Source of the DNA: Candidatus Kinetoplastibacterium crithidii
GTDB taxonomy: Bacteria; Pseudomonadota; Gammaproteobacteria; Burkholderiales; Burkholderiaceae_B
Assembly: GCA_027557655.1 (NCBI GenBank)
Contig: CP064915.1
Span: forward strand, 682,001-746,000
Length of the DNA: 64,000 nucleotides
Direction of reading: 5' to 3'
Below, piece by piece: positions 28,191-38,571 of the stretch (position 1 is its first letter; every line of letters starts with the position of its first letter). A program made the position numbers and the translations under genes. The notes under the pieces were generated by a model, which worked only from the letters and a program-made list of their open reading frames with translations, ran no database searches and was not told the DNA's origin.

Positions 28191-28464
28191 ATACTTGTCA
28201 CCTATACCAATCTATCATTTAACCTTCAAATATAACATATTGAACTAATCATTCACAGATCTTAGTCACCAAATTTATCAATAATCGTATCATGCATGAT
28301 CTAATTTTATATAAATCTTATTCATAAGACTTATATAATAATTTAGTAATAATCATAAAATATAAAATACACTGCAAATAATTTTATAAAAATTATATAT
28401 AGCATTATAGATATACACAACATTGCTTTTTTAATTTTTATATCTAATCAAAATATAATATTTT
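28191..28464. other. Gene-free gap where ntrY would be expected
   Basis: About 270 bp of AT-rich sequence between the response regulator and rsmB. In relatives a DUF4390 gene and the histidine kinase ntrY sit here. I find no recognisable piece of either in any frame I read. Confidence 0.5.
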
Positions 28465-29805
28465 TCAAGTTTCGACCTTAGTCAATAAAGCAAAGAAAAA
28501 ACCGTCATGACCGACTGTTAAAATATTATTTCTAGTAGGTAAAATTTGACCTGGAGAGTCTAAAAGAAAAGCATCTTTATGTTTCTCTAAAAATAATAAA
28601 ACCTGATAAATACATTCCTCTGGAAATATAGAACAGGTGCTATATAAGAAACGTCCTCCTGGGAGCAATGTCTTCCAAAGAGAGTCTATTATTCTACTTT
28701 GGACCAATCTAGCAGTTTCTACATCCTCTTTTTTCTTTATCCATCTTATATCAGGATGTTTTCTAACAATACCTGATGCTGTACAAGGCACATCTGCAAG
28801 AATAATATCAAATAATTTTCCGTCCCACCATTGGTCTATTTGCTGGGCATCTCCCTCTATAATCTTGATTTTCTTAGAAAATAAATTTAAACGATCCAAA
28901 TTTTCCTGCAAACGCCCTAACCTAAATTTATTAGAGTCTAAAGCTACTAAATCAATTTCAGCTAATTCTAGCAAATGAGATGTTTTGCCACCTGGAGCAG
29001 CACAAGCATCCAAGACTTTCATTCCATCCCTAACACACAACAAAGAAGCTGCCAATTGTGCCCCAGGATCTTGCACTGACCACATACCTTCTTGGAATCC
29101 TGGTAACTCTTTAATAGAATAGGATTTTCCAAGCACAATGCCACTAGATCCAAAAGCTTTAGCTTCAAAACCATTGTCATTAAAAAGACTTAGTACATTA
29201 TCTCTATGCCTATTTTTCATATTAACTCGTAATGTCAATGGAGCCTGAGTATCCGCACAAGATAATATTTCTTCCCATCGACTTGGATAATTATTTTTTA
29301 TTTTTTCTATCCACCATTCTTGGTAATTCCAAATAGCCTGAGAAGATTTTTTTGCTAAAATTGATATTTCTAAAACATTTCTTAAAAAAGATCGTAGACT
29401 AGCATTCAACAATCCTTTATATGGCCTAAGAAATGGAATAGAATTAGCTACTCGAACACTTTCATTCACTATCGTAAAATCTCTATAAATTGGAACTTGT
29501 AAATCTAAGTTTCTGTTATAAAGTGACGAAAATTTTAATAAAGTTAATGACAATAGAAATAAAGATCGAAAAAGTCTATTTGGATAAGTTTTGACTAAAT
29601 GCTTACCAACAAAATCAGCCCAACCTAAATTCCTAAGAGCATGAAAAGTTAAAGACTGCACCGATGGTCTGATATGATAATCAAGATTATCTAAAAACAA
29701 GTTCAATGAATGACCATTTAATACCTCATCTAAAGCGCAAGAAGATACATATATCTGCAAAGATAACTTATCACTTTTAAAATGAAATTTATATATAGGT
29801 TCCAT
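28465..29805 (-). CDS. rsmB: 16S rRNA (cytosine-967-C5)-methyltransferase
   Basis: RNA m5C methyltransferase of the Fmu/Sun family. The N-terminal NusB-like helical domain (about 1-150) is diverged. SAM binding is at LDACAAPGGKTSHLLE. The two catalytic cysteines are in ADVPCTASG and YSTCSIFPEE. The length of 446 aa is normal. It follows fmt by 9 bp, in the conserved def-fmt-rsmB order. Confidence 0.94.
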   Translation of the reverse strand: MEPIYKFHFKSDKLSLQIYVSSCALDEVLNGHSLNLFLDNLDYHIRPSVQSLTFHALRNLGWADFVGKHLVKTYPNRLFRSLFLLSLTLLKFSSLYNRNLDLQVPIYRDFTIVNESVRVANSIPFLRPYKGLLNASLRSFLRNVLEISILAKKSSQAIWNYQEWWIEKIKNNYPSRWEEILSCADTQAPLTLRVNMKNRHRDNVLSLFNDNGFEAKAFGSSGIVLGKSYSIKELPGFQEGMWSVQDPGAQLAASLLCVRDGMKVLDACAAPGGKTSHLLELAEIDLVALDSNKFRLGRLQENLDRLNLFSKKIKIIEGDAQQIDQWWDGKLFDIILADVPCTASGIVRKHPDIRWIKKKEDVETARLVQSRIIDSLWKTLLPGGRFLYSTCSIFPEECIYQVLLFLEKHKDAFLLDSPGQILPTRNNILTVGHDGFFFALLTKVET

Positions 29806-29814
29806 ATATGTAAA

Positions 29815-30783
29815 CTATTTTGAATATTCTAAATCTATAACTTTCATACCTAATGATAATCTATCCTTATGACCACGAATAAAATCTGATACGCTACATT
29901 TATTACAACCTGACTTCTGAACTTCCTTTAAACGTAAAATACCCTTACCTGTCGATATATCTATACCTTTATGAACATTAATATCTACAATTACTCCTGA
30001 TGGTCCCTCAAAACTAGAATTAAAAGCTAAGGCTTGCCATACTTTTATTGGTTTATTAAAAGTTGGTAATCTAACTATAGCTCCTGGAAATGGATTTAAA
30101 GCTCTTATCTTTCTTTCTAAAGAGAAAGCATCATTTGAAAAAATTAATATTGACTCTGATTTCTCAATCTTTTTAGCATAAGAAACTCCATCTTTCGGTT
30201 GAGGATGAGCATGTAATTTGCTAAAATTTTCAATAACATAAATAAGAGATTTAACACCTTCAGAAGCTAATCTTGCCTCAAGATCTTTAGAACAGAAACT
30301 ATCCAAAATAGGAATTTTAGACTGCAATAAGATGCATCCTGTATCTAGGCCAGGATCCATTTTTATAATTGTAATACCACTATATTTATCACCATTTTCA
30401 ATAGCTCTTTGTATAGGAGCAGCGCCTCTCCACCTAGGTAATAAACTAGCATGAACATTAATACATCCCAATTTCGGCATGTTAAGCAGCCAAGAAGGCA
30501 AAATTAAGCCATATGCTACTACAATAACAATATCTGGAATTTCCTTATTTAAAAAATCTCTCAGATCATCAGATAAATCTTCCTTTCTTAAATTAGAAGG
30601 TTGAAAAATCTTTAAACCATTTTCTAAAGCAACCTGTTTTACAGGACTACTTGTTAACTTCATCCCTCTACCAGAAGGACGATCAGGTTGTGTAAAAACT
30701 GCAGAAATGTCATAACCCAATGACAGTAAATGTACTAGATGAAATCTAGCAAAATCTGAAGTTCCAGCAAAAATTATACGCAT
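29815..30783 (-). CDS. fmt: Methionyl-tRNA formyltransferase
   Basis: Formylates initiator Met-tRNA. Catalytic residues are N109, H111 (INVHASLLPRWRGAAPIQ) and D147 (KMDPGLDTG). The C-terminal OB-like tRNA-binding domain starts near residue 210 (KIRALNPFPGAIV). The length of 322 aa is normal. It lies 16 bp after def. Confidence 0.96.
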   Translation of the reverse strand: MRIIFAGTSDFARFHLVHLLSLGYDISAVFTQPDRPSGRGMKLTSSPVKQVALENGLKIFQPSNLRKEDLSDDLRDFLNKEIPDIVIVVAYGLILPSWLLNMPKLGCINVHASLLPRWRGAAPIQRAIENGDKYSGITIIKMDPGLDTGCILLQSKIPILDSFCSKDLEARLASEGVKSLIYVIENFSKLHAHPQPKDGVSYAKKIEKSESILIFSNDAFSLERKIRALNPFPGAIVRLPTFNKPIKVWQALAFNSSFEGPSGVIVDINVHKGIDISTGKGILRLKEVQKSGCNKCSVSDFIRGHKDRLSLGMKVIDLEYSK

Positions 30784-30799
30784 ATTTATTAAACTATTA

Positions 30800-31315
30800 T
30801 TAAGAAGTTTTATTTTTTAACTTATTAAGTTTTTTTATTCTATTAAAAATGCGATCTCTTTTAAGAGAAGATAAATAATCTATAAAAAGTCTACCATTTA
30901 AGTGATCTATCTCATGTTGTATACATCTTGACAATAAACCACAAGCATCAATCGTTTTTGCGACTCCATATTGATCATATGCCTTACAAATTATACTATA
31001 AGATCTTGGAACTTTTTCATAAGTATCAAGCACAGACAAACATCCCTCTTCTGATAATTCTTTTGTATCACTACAAGTAACTATTTCTGGATTAATTAAC
31101 ACCATCAAATTATTGCGCTCTTTTGAAATATCTATAACAATAATTCTCTTATGAATATCAACTTGTGTAGCAGCCAAACCTATACCATTGGAATGGTACA
31201 TAGTATATGCCATATCTTCAACAATTTTAATTATCTGCTCATTAAAATTTATAATGTGATCTGCCACTATATTTAAGCGGTTATCTGGATATTGAAGAAT
31301 AGGAAGTAACATCAT
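30800..31315 (-). CDS. def: Peptide deformylase
   Basis: Removes the N-formyl group from nascent proteins using Fe2+. The three family motifs are present: GIGLAATQV, EEGCLSV and QHEIDHLNG. The start is uncertain. ATG at 31315 or 31312 gives the family N-terminus MLLPILQYPD, whereas 31387 would add a 24-residue extension. No strong Shine-Dalgarno precedes any of these. It is the first gene of def-fmt-rsmB and divergent from yggS. Confidence 0.93.
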   Translation of the reverse strand: MMLLPILQYPDNRLNIVADHIINFNEQIIKIVEDMAYTMYHSNGIGLAATQVDIHKRIIVIDISKERNNLMVLINPEIVTCSDTKELSEEGCLSVLDTYEKVPRSYSIICKAYDQYGVAKTIDACGLLSRCIQHEIDHLNGRLFIDYLSSLKRDRIFNRIKKLNKLKNKTS

Positions 31316-31436
31316 TGATTTAAAAATAAATAATTGAAAGACTGTCTCTTTTAAGATCATAATCTGTAAAATTTGCTTAACAGTCAATAATAATACGATA
31401 TTATTTTTTATTTTGTTACTTTTTTATACATATACT

Positions 31437-32138
31437 ATGAATAACGACAAATTTCTAGAAGAAAGATTAGAATCAATTAATGAAAGAATAACAAAAACAT
31501 GTCAAAGAACTGGGTGTGATAAACAAATCTCTATTTTGCCTGTTAGTAAAACTTTTAATTCTGAAATTATTGCAAAAACTATACAGGTTCTTAAAATGAA
31601 GAGATTTGGGGAAAATAGAGCACAAGAAATAAAAACTAAATACCATGATTTATTAGAACATAATATTGAATGGGTTATGATAGGTAATCTACAACTTAAT
31701 AAAGTAAATTCAATAATAAATTGTATAGGAGAAATACAATCTTTAGATAGACTTGAATTAGCCAAAGCTATTAATAATCAGCTTCAAAAAAACAACAAAA
31801 CAATAAAAGCCTTGGTTCAAATTAAAACTTCTCCAGAACCAACAAAACATGGAATTTATCCAGACGATTTACTAACATTCCTTCAAAAGATATCTGATAA
31901 TTTTCCAAGAATAAAAATTTCTGGCCTTATGACAGTTGCCGAACTAACTGAAGACAAAGATAAAATAAGATCATGTTTTCGAACAATTAGAAAGTTAAGA
32001 GATAAAATTTCGAAGTATAATATAGCATCAGTAAATATGGACAATCTTTCTATGGGTATGAGTAAAGATTTTGAAATAGCCATTGAAGAAGGTTCTACAG
32101 AGATAAGATTAGGATCTATTCTCTTCGGACATAGATAA
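31437..32138 (+). CDS. YggS/PROSC family PLP-binding protein
   Basis: PLP homeostasis protein, a single TIM barrel like the alanine racemase N-domain, with no known enzymatic reaction. The PLP lysine is in ILPVSKT, and the phosphate-binding end is MGMSKDFEIAIEEGSTEIRLGSILFG. I prefer the ATG at 31437, giving 233 aa. One at 31413 adds eight non-conserved residues. Confidence 0.9.
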   Translation: MNNDKFLEERLESINERITKTCQRTGCDKQISILPVSKTFNSEIIAKTIQVLKMKRFGENRAQEIKTKYHDLLEHNIEWVMIGNLQLNKVNSIINCIGEIQSLDRLELAKAINNQLQKNNKTIKALVQIKTSPEPTKHGIYPDDLLTFLQKISDNFPRIKISGLMTVAELTEDKDKIRSCFRTIRKLRDKISKYNIASVNMDNLSMGMSKDFEIAIEEGSTEIRLGSILFGHR

Positions 32139-32240
32139 TTACAATCCATAATAAATTTAATATTTTATTAAAATGAAATAAATTATTATTGTATTATCTT
32201 TGATAAGCATTTTAATTTTAACCTTTTATATTCTACAAAT

Positions 32241-33749
32241 ATGTCTACAGATTATTTAAAACGTATACTTACAGCAAAAGTGTATGATGTCGCTCGTGAA
32301 ACACCATTAGAGGCTATGCCTTTACTTAGCAATCGCATTTCAAATAATATTTTCATAAAACGTGAAGATACTCAACCAGTTTTTAGTTTTAAGCTGAGAG
32401 GAGCTTACAATAAAATGGCTAATCTCCCTCCTGAAGCCATTAAACATGGAGTTATAGCAGCATCAGCTGGAAACCATGCTCAGGGAGTTGCTTTATCAGC
32501 AAAAAAAATGGGATGTCGTGCTGTTATAGTAATGCCAACAACTAGCCCTCAATTGAAAATAGATGCAGTCAAAAGACTAGGAGGAGAAGTTGTTCTAGTA
32601 GGAGAAAGCTATACAGATTCTTACAATCATGCTGTTTTATTAGAAAAAGAAGAGAAATTAACATTTGTACATCCATTTGATGACCCAGATGTAATTGCTG
32701 GGCAAGGAACCATTGGGATGGAAATACTAAATCAACATACTAAACCTATAGAAGCTATATTTCTAGCCGTAGGTGGTGGAGGTTTGATCTCTGGAGTAGC
32801 TGCTTATGTTAAGCAATTACGTCCTGAAATAAAAATAATAGGTGTACAAACAGAAGATTCAGATGCTATGTATCAAAGCATTAAGGCTGGTAAAAGAGTT
32901 GAATTAAAAGATGTCGGCCTATTCTCTGACGGAACAGCGGTAAAATTAGTTGGAAAAGAAACTTTCAGACTAGTACAAAAATATGTTGATGATTTTATTA
33001 TAGTTAATACAGATTCCATATGTGCTGCTATCAAAGATGTATTCCAAGAAACACGCACAGTGTTAGAGCCAGCTGGAGCAATGGCAATTGCTGCTGCAAA
33101 AAAATACGTCTCCGAAAAGAAAATATCAGGAAAAAACTTAATAGCTATATCTTGTGGTGCAAATATTAATTTTGATAGATTAAGATTTGTCGCAGAAAGA
33201 GCAGATGTGGGAGAAACGAAAGAAGCCGTTTTTGCTGTTACAATACCAGAAAAAAGAGGAAGTTTTAAAAAATTTTGTGAGCTATTAGGCAAAAAAAATA
33301 TTACAGAATTTAATTATAGAATATCGGATGAAAAAAATGCTCATATTTTTGTCGGAATAGCAATATCTTCTCTAGAAGAAAAAAATGAACTGGAAAATAC
33401 ATTTCGAAATAATGAATTTCAAGTAATGGATTTAAGTTCTGATGAATTAGCTAAAGCACACCTAAGATATATGGTAGGAGGTCGTTCTAATTTAAGCAAT
33501 AATGAATTATTATACAGATTTGAATTTCCTGAACGCCCAGGAGCTCTAATAAATTTCCTTAATACTATGAATCCTGAATGGAATATCAGTTTATTTCATT
33601 ATAGAAATCATGGAGCAGATTATGGAAGAATTCTTGTGGGTATTCAAGTTCCAAATTCTGACAAAGAAATATTTAATAATTTTCTAAAAGAATTATCCTA
33701 TCCTTACTGGGATGAGAATAATAATCCTGCATACAAGATTTTTTTATAG
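32241..33749 (+). CDS. ilvA: Threonine dehydratase, biosynthetic
   Basis: PLP enzyme converting threonine to 2-oxobutyrate, the committed step to isoleucine. The PLP lysine is K51 in FSFKLRGAYNKM. The glycine loop VGGGGLISGVA binds the cofactor phosphate. Two C-terminal ACT-like regulatory domains (about 325-502) are complete, so feedback control by isoleucine is likely kept. The length of 502 aa is full. It stands alone between yggS and the convergent cyd operon. Confidence 0.96.
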   Translation: MSTDYLKRILTAKVYDVARETPLEAMPLLSNRISNNIFIKREDTQPVFSFKLRGAYNKMANLPPEAIKHGVIAASAGNHAQGVALSAKKMGCRAVIVMPTTSPQLKIDAVKRLGGEVVLVGESYTDSYNHAVLLEKEEKLTFVHPFDDPDVIAGQGTIGMEILNQHTKPIEAIFLAVGGGGLISGVAAYVKQLRPEIKIIGVQTEDSDAMYQSIKAGKRVELKDVGLFSDGTAVKLVGKETFRLVQKYVDDFIIVNTDSICAAIKDVFQETRTVLEPAGAMAIAAAKKYVSEKKISGKNLIAISCGANINFDRLRFVAERADVGETKEAVFAVTIPEKRGSFKKFCELLGKKNITEFNYRISDEKNAHIFVGIAISSLEEKNELENTFRNNEFQVMDLSSDELAKAHLRYMVGGRSNLSNNELLYRFEFPERPGALINFLNTMNPEWNISLFHYRNHGADYGRILVGIQVPNSDKEIFNNFLKELSYPYWDENNNPAYKIFL

Positions 33750-33807
33750 CAACAATAGATTTGATTGGGTCTTTGTGAGAAAATTATTTTCAATTACCAG
33801 AGACTCA

Positions 33808-35496
33808 TCAATCTTTCTTAATCAATTTACCCATATTTAATTGATATATGTTATGAAATATACCATCTGGTATTTCAGCATGCGTCACTAAAATAATACT
33901 TCTCTCATAAAATTTATTTATATTTTTTAGATCCATGAAAAAATCTTGTTCTAGTTTATAGTCAAGACCAGCTGTTGGCTCATCCAAAATTAGTATAGAA
34001 GATTTTGATAGTAAGGCTCTTGCTAAACATAATCTTCTTGCTTGACCCACTGATAAATTAGAACCATATTCTCCTATCCAAGTATCCAAACCATATGGCA
34101 ATGAACTTACAAAATTATCCAATTGTACATGAATAAGAACCTGCCATAACTCGTCTTCACTAGCTAGTGAATTACCTATAATAAGATTACTTCTAATACT
34201 ACCCATAAAAACTGGGGAATCTTGGCTAAGCAATAAAATTCTTTTATGAAGTTCTGACTGAGAACTTTCCTTAATATTACAACCACCAAAACTTATTGAT
34301 CCATTAATTGGATCTTCCAATCTAATTAACAAGCTTAATAAGGTAGATTTACCAGAACCACTTGGACCAACAATAGCAATTTTTTCTCCAACATTTAAAT
34401 CAAAACTTAGATCTTTTAAAACATAATCACTATGACTTAATATCCTACTACTATTATAAGTAAAACTAAGATTTTCTACTGATAAAACTCCCTGTAAAGG
34501 TAATCTCTTGGGATTAACTTGATCACATATACTAACTTCGCTATTCAAGATCGTATTGACTCTATCGGCACTACCAATTGCAGTCCCTAATTTAGTAGAT
34601 CCTCTAATAACAGCATTAAATATTTCTAAGAAACCAAAAATACTTAGTAAAATTCCCACAAAAATAGGAAAATCAATTACTGTACCATCAATATAGCGAA
34701 AAGTTACAAAGAGCATACCAACTATTAATAATCCTGATAGCAAATTATTTAAATAAATAGCTGTACTTGAGAGAATAGAATATTTTTTTTTATTTGAAGA
34801 TAAATCTTTGCATAATTTATCAAAATCATATTGTCTTTGTTTAAAAAGATCAAATACAATGACATCTGAATGAGATCTCATTGTTTCTAAAATTGATTCT
34901 CTAATTTCAGCTGAGAATTTCTGATTATTCAACCCTAACTTTTTAGAAAAGGTAATTACTATGTAAGGAATCACAACGATTGTTAAAATGATAAAAGGTA
35001 AAATAATAAATATACCTATAGGCATAAATTTTAAAGAAAAAATAATAAAACAAATACTTAATATTAAAGCCACAATCATTGGCTCTAAAAATAAAAGAAA
35101 TACCGTATCTAATGTATCTATATCGTTGGTCATTCTAGATACCAAATCTCCATTACGGTATTTTGCTAGATCTTTTGGAGTAAATCTAATTAATGATTCA
35201 AATAACTTTATACGAATATCCGATAAAAGATGCAATATGGCATTATGACCTGTTATTTTCTCAATATATCTTGATATAACTTTTATAATAGAAAAAGCTC
35301 TAATCAACGCAGATGGAACAAAAAGGTTAAAATACATACTAGATACAACTAAAACAGATGCAGTCAAAAGCCAACCAGAAACATATAATAAACAAATTCC
35401 AGATAAAATAGTTATGAATAAAAAAAACGATGAACAGAGCAAATTAAATTTTCTTTTCTTAAAGAATAGCCATAAAGTATTTAATAATAATTTCAT
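33808..35496 (-). CDS. cydC: ABC exporter subunit CydC
   Basis: Half of the CydDC transporter, which exports cysteine/glutathione to the periplasm and is needed for cytochrome bd assembly. Six membrane segments fill about residues 1-310. The ATPase follows with Walker A GPSGSGKST, signature LSVGQARR and Walker B ILDEPTAGLD. The length of 562 aa is normal. It follows cydD by 10 bp at the end of the cydABX-cydDC run. Confidence 0.93.
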   Translation of the reverse strand: MKLLLNTLWLFFKKRKFNLLCSSFFLFITILSGICLLYVSGWLLTASVLVVSSMYFNLFVPSALIRAFSIIKVISRYIEKITGHNAILHLLSDIRIKLFESLIRFTPKDLAKYRNGDLVSRMTNDIDTLDTVFLLFLEPMIVALILSICFIIFSLKFMPIGIFIILPFIILTIVVIPYIVITFSKKLGLNNQKFSAEIRESILETMRSHSDVIVFDLFKQRQYDFDKLCKDLSSNKKKYSILSSTAIYLNNLLSGLLIVGMLFVTFRYIDGTVIDFPIFVGILLSIFGFLEIFNAVIRGSTKLGTAIGSADRVNTILNSEVSICDQVNPKRLPLQGVLSVENLSFTYNSSRILSHSDYVLKDLSFDLNVGEKIAIVGPSGSGKSTLLSLLIRLEDPINGSISFGGCNIKESSQSELHKRILLLSQDSPVFMGSIRSNLIIGNSLASEDELWQVLIHVQLDNFVSSLPYGLDTWIGEYGSNLSVGQARRLCLARALLSKSSILILDEPTAGLDYKLEQDFFMDLKNINKFYERSIILVTHAEIPDGIFHNIYQLNMGKLIKKD

Positions 35497-35506
35497 ATAT
35501 CACTAA

Positions 35507-37231
35507 CTAATTTTTTTCTAAAACCCACCTAATAGAAAATCTTTCAGAAACTTGTTTTGAGTGGGTAACGATCAAAAGACTTTTATTTTGAGAGAATGAA
35601 ATAATTTCTTCCATTAATCTAAGTTCCGTTACTGAATCTAAATGTGCTGTTGGTTCATCTAATAATATGAGAGCTGGATTTCTTAAAAATAGTCTTGCAA
35701 TTGATATCCTCTGAATTTGCCCCCTTGATAATCCTCGACCATTTTTACCCAACACTGTATCCAAACCATTTTTTAAATCATTTGCAAAGTCTAATACCAA
35801 TGATCTATTTGCCGCATTTAACAAATCTTTATATGTTGCACATGGATTACCAATCATTATATTCTCAGCAATAGTTCCTTCAAATAAATATGGACTTTGT
35901 CCAATTAAACAAGTTTGCATACGCAAACATTTCTTAGGCCATAATCTAGAATCAGTATTATTTAAATCAATATTACCAGTATAATGTCTCAACCCAACTA
36001 TAGCTTCTAATAAAGAAGTTTTGCCAACTCCACTAGGACCTAGCAAACAAACATGCTGTCCTGGTAATATATCCAAATTAATATTTTTTAATACGTAATC
36101 AGAGTTACCTTCATAACATAAATCTAGATTTCTAATACTTAACTTTATTGAATTACTATTAAATTGTTCACAATCAATTTCATTAACTGATATTTCATTA
36201 ACAGTATTAACATTTTGGTTTAGATCAGGTAAACCACCAAATATATTTCTAATATTATCTGATGCTGCACGAGCTGCAGCTCTATCATGATAATGCAAAG
36301 CCATCTGTCTTAATGGAAAATATACCTCGGGAGCCATCAACAAAAAAAATAAACCTATTTGAAATACTAAAGTATTATTACTATTGAGAAAACCTAAAAA
36401 ATTCAGTCCTATATACAGTGCTACACTAGCAACACCAAGGGATGCAAAAAATTCCAATGCAGCAGATGAAATAAATGCAATTTTTAAAACATCTAATGTA
36501 CTATATCTTAAAGAATCACAAACTTTTTTCAAATGGGTTAACTCCGCTTCTTCTCTGCCATACATCTTAAGAGTATCTAAACCTCTCACCCTATCGGCAA
36601 AAAAACCTGATAATCTAGCAAAAGAACTCAAATGTTTTTTGCTTGCTTCTTCCGCTCCAAATCCAATTAAAACCATAAATAATGGTATTAGAGGAATAGT
36701 AATCAGTAATAATATTCCAATTGTCCTATTAAACAACATAATAAAAATAGAAAATGCTATAGGAGTAATAATGGCATTTATTGCAACTGGAATATATTTA
36801 GAAAAAAATCCGTCTAAAACTTCCACTTGATCAATTATGCTAGCAGCAATTTCTCCTGAGATTCTTGTTTTAGACCATTGCGGACCTTGGGTCCATATGC
36901 AATAAAATAATAGCTGTCTTATCTTATATTTAATATTTTCTGATGCAAATATACCTGCTATATCACCTAAATAAATAGTCGAAGATCTTAATAAATACAA
37001 AAATACAAAAATAGATATTTGCTTATACAAGTCCGTAATTATCAAATGATCTATAACAATACCTGATACTATTTTAGAGAAAAACCATAATTGTAGAATT
37101 AAAAAAACACCACTTAACAATGGTGCTAATATAGCAATAAACATTGCAAGAGGCGTAAATTTAACCAGTCCTCTAAGCCAAGACCCTAAGGCCTTGGCTA
37201 TCTCTTTTGGTAATTTATTTTTTATTTCCAC
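35507..37231 (-). CDS. cydD: ABC exporter subunit CydD
   Basis: Partner of CydC in the inner membrane. Membrane segments occupy about residues 20-320. The ATPase domain has Walker A GPSGVGKTS, signature LSRGQIQR and Walker B LLDEPTAHLD. The length of 574 aa is complete. It starts 24 bp after the tiny cydX gene, so the whole cyd set is likely one transcript. Confidence 0.93.
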   Translation of the reverse strand: MEIKNKLPKEIAKALGSWLRGLVKFTPLAMFIAILAPLLSGVFLILQLWFFSKIVSGIVIDHLIITDLYKQISIFVFLYLLRSSTIYLGDIAGIFASENIKYKIRQLLFYCIWTQGPQWSKTRISGEIAASIIDQVEVLDGFFSKYIPVAINAIITPIAFSIFIMLFNRTIGILLLITIPLIPLFMVLIGFGAEEASKKHLSSFARLSGFFADRVRGLDTLKMYGREEAELTHLKKVCDSLRYSTLDVLKIAFISSAALEFFASLGVASVALYIGLNFLGFLNSNNTLVFQIGLFFLLMAPEVYFPLRQMALHYHDRAAARAASDNIRNIFGGLPDLNQNVNTVNEISVNEIDCEQFNSNSIKLSIRNLDLCYEGNSDYVLKNINLDILPGQHVCLLGPSGVGKTSLLEAIVGLRHYTGNIDLNNTDSRLWPKKCLRMQTCLIGQSPYLFEGTIAENIMIGNPCATYKDLLNAANRSLVLDFANDLKNGLDTVLGKNGRGLSRGQIQRISIARLFLRNPALILLDEPTAHLDSVTELRLMEEIISFSQNKSLLIVTHSKQVSERFSIRWVLEKN

Positions 37232-37255
37232 AGAGAAAAATTATAATTATAACGT

Positions 37256-37357
37256 TTAATTATCATCTGTTTTATTTTGATATTCAAATAAAACAGCACT
37301 AATTATACTAAGAGAAGCAGCAAAACATAGACCAATTATCCATGAAAAATACCACAT
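37256..37357 (-). CDS. cydX: Cytochrome bd oxidase small subunit CydX
   Basis: A 33-residue single-span protein. It begins MWYFSWIIGLCFAA, the CydX signature (MWYFxWILG), and continues with a hydrophobic helix to SAVLFEYQNK. It is preceded by CGGAGAG at a good Shine-Dalgarno distance. It lies 19 bp after cydB and before cydD. CydX stabilises the heme groups of cytochrome bd. It is easily missed because of its length. Confidence 0.93.
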   Translation of the reverse strand: MWYFSWIIGLCFAASLSIISAVLFEYQNKTDDN

Positions 37358-37376
37358 AGAACTCTCCGAAATATTA

Positions 37377-38531
37377 TTAATAAGAATTTGGCGTATCATT
37401 AACAGAAGCTTCTGTAACAACTCCTCTCATAACCCTATATACCCAAGAAGTATACAATAATACGATTGGTAATAATAATACTACTACTAACAACATAATC
37501 CACAAAGTGAAACAACTTGAAGAAGCATCCCATAAGGTCAAACCTCCTCTACAATCACCTAAAGAAGATGGCAATAAGAAAGGAAATAAGGAAACACCGA
37601 CAGTTACTATAATTCCTATTATCGCACAAGTAGAACCCAAGAAAGCTACTCTATAACTTTTACTTAGAAAACCCATAATTGATAACAAAGATCCAATAAT
37701 TCCTAAAATAGGGACTAACCACATAGCAGGAAACTTCTCATAATTTAGTAACCAACCTCCCTCCCTAACCTCTACTATCTTCAACAATGGATTTGACGCA
37801 GCATTATAATCTATATTATTTACTATAATTTGCCCATCCAAGCTCTTAACCCAGAAACCACCTGCTATAAATAGCAAAGCTGTAAGCAAAGCAAAAACAA
37901 CTCCTAATTTCCAAGCCCGATCCTGAATAATACCATCAGTTTTAATTGCTAAAAAAGCAGCTCCATGCGTTAACAACATAGATACACTTAAAAAGCCAGC
38001 TAACAAGGCAAAAGGACTAAATAATTGCAAAAAAGAACCTTCATAAATCACACGAAGTGTAGACTGATCAAAACCTAAAGGAACTCCTAATATAACATTA
38101 CCAACAGCAACCCCAAATACAAGTGACGCAACCACTCCAGTAAATGATAATGCCATGTCCCATGAATTTCTCCAAGACGGAGATTCTAATTTGCTTCTAT
38201 ATTTGAAAGCAACTGGTCTTATTATTAAAGCTACCAAAAGTAAGAGCATAGCCAAATAAAAACCAGAGAAAGCAGCTGCATATATTAAAGGCCAAGCAGC
38301 AAAAATAGAACCTCCTGCAGTTATAAGCCAAACTTGATTACCTTCCCATACTGGCCCAACTACATTAATAACAACTCTCCGTTCATTATCACTCTTTGCC
38401 ACGAAAGGAAGTATAGCAACAATCCCTAGGTCAAAACCATCAGTTAAAGCAAAGCCAACCAACAAAACTCCCAACAGCACCCACCAAATTATCCGTAAGG
38501 TAGCATAATCTAAAAACATGATAGATTCCAT
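37377..38531 (-). CDS. cydB: Cytochrome bd ubiquinol oxidase subunit II
   Basis: Membrane subunit of the bd-type terminal oxidase. It has about eight hydrophobic segments. The N-terminal IIWWVLLGVLLVGFALTDGFDLG and the later VVGPVWEGNQVWLITAGG are the family signatures. The length of 384 aa is normal. Start at 38531 or at an in-frame ATG four codons later. It follows cydA by 40 bp. Confidence 0.96.
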   Translation of the reverse strand: MESIMFLDYATLRIIWWVLLGVLLVGFALTDGFDLGIVAILPFVAKSDNERRVVINVVGPVWEGNQVWLITAGGSIFAAWPLIYAAAFSGFYLAMLLLLVALIIRPVAFKYRSKLESPSWRNSWDMALSFTGVVASLVFGVAVGNVILGVPLGFDQSTLRVIYEGSFLQLFSPFALLAGFLSVSMLLTHGAAFLAIKTDGIIQDRAWKLGVVFALLTALLFIAGGFWVKSLDGQIIVNNIDYNAASNPLLKIVEVREGGWLLNYEKFPAMWLVPILGIIGSLLSIMGFLSKSYRVAFLGSTCAIIGIIVTVGVSLFPFLLPSSLGDCRGGLTLWDASSSCFTLWIMLLVVVLLLPIVLLYTSWVYRVMRGVVTEASVNDTPNSY

Positions 38532-38571
38532 AACAGTCTCTCTTTAATTATTGAATTTCATTCTATTTATT

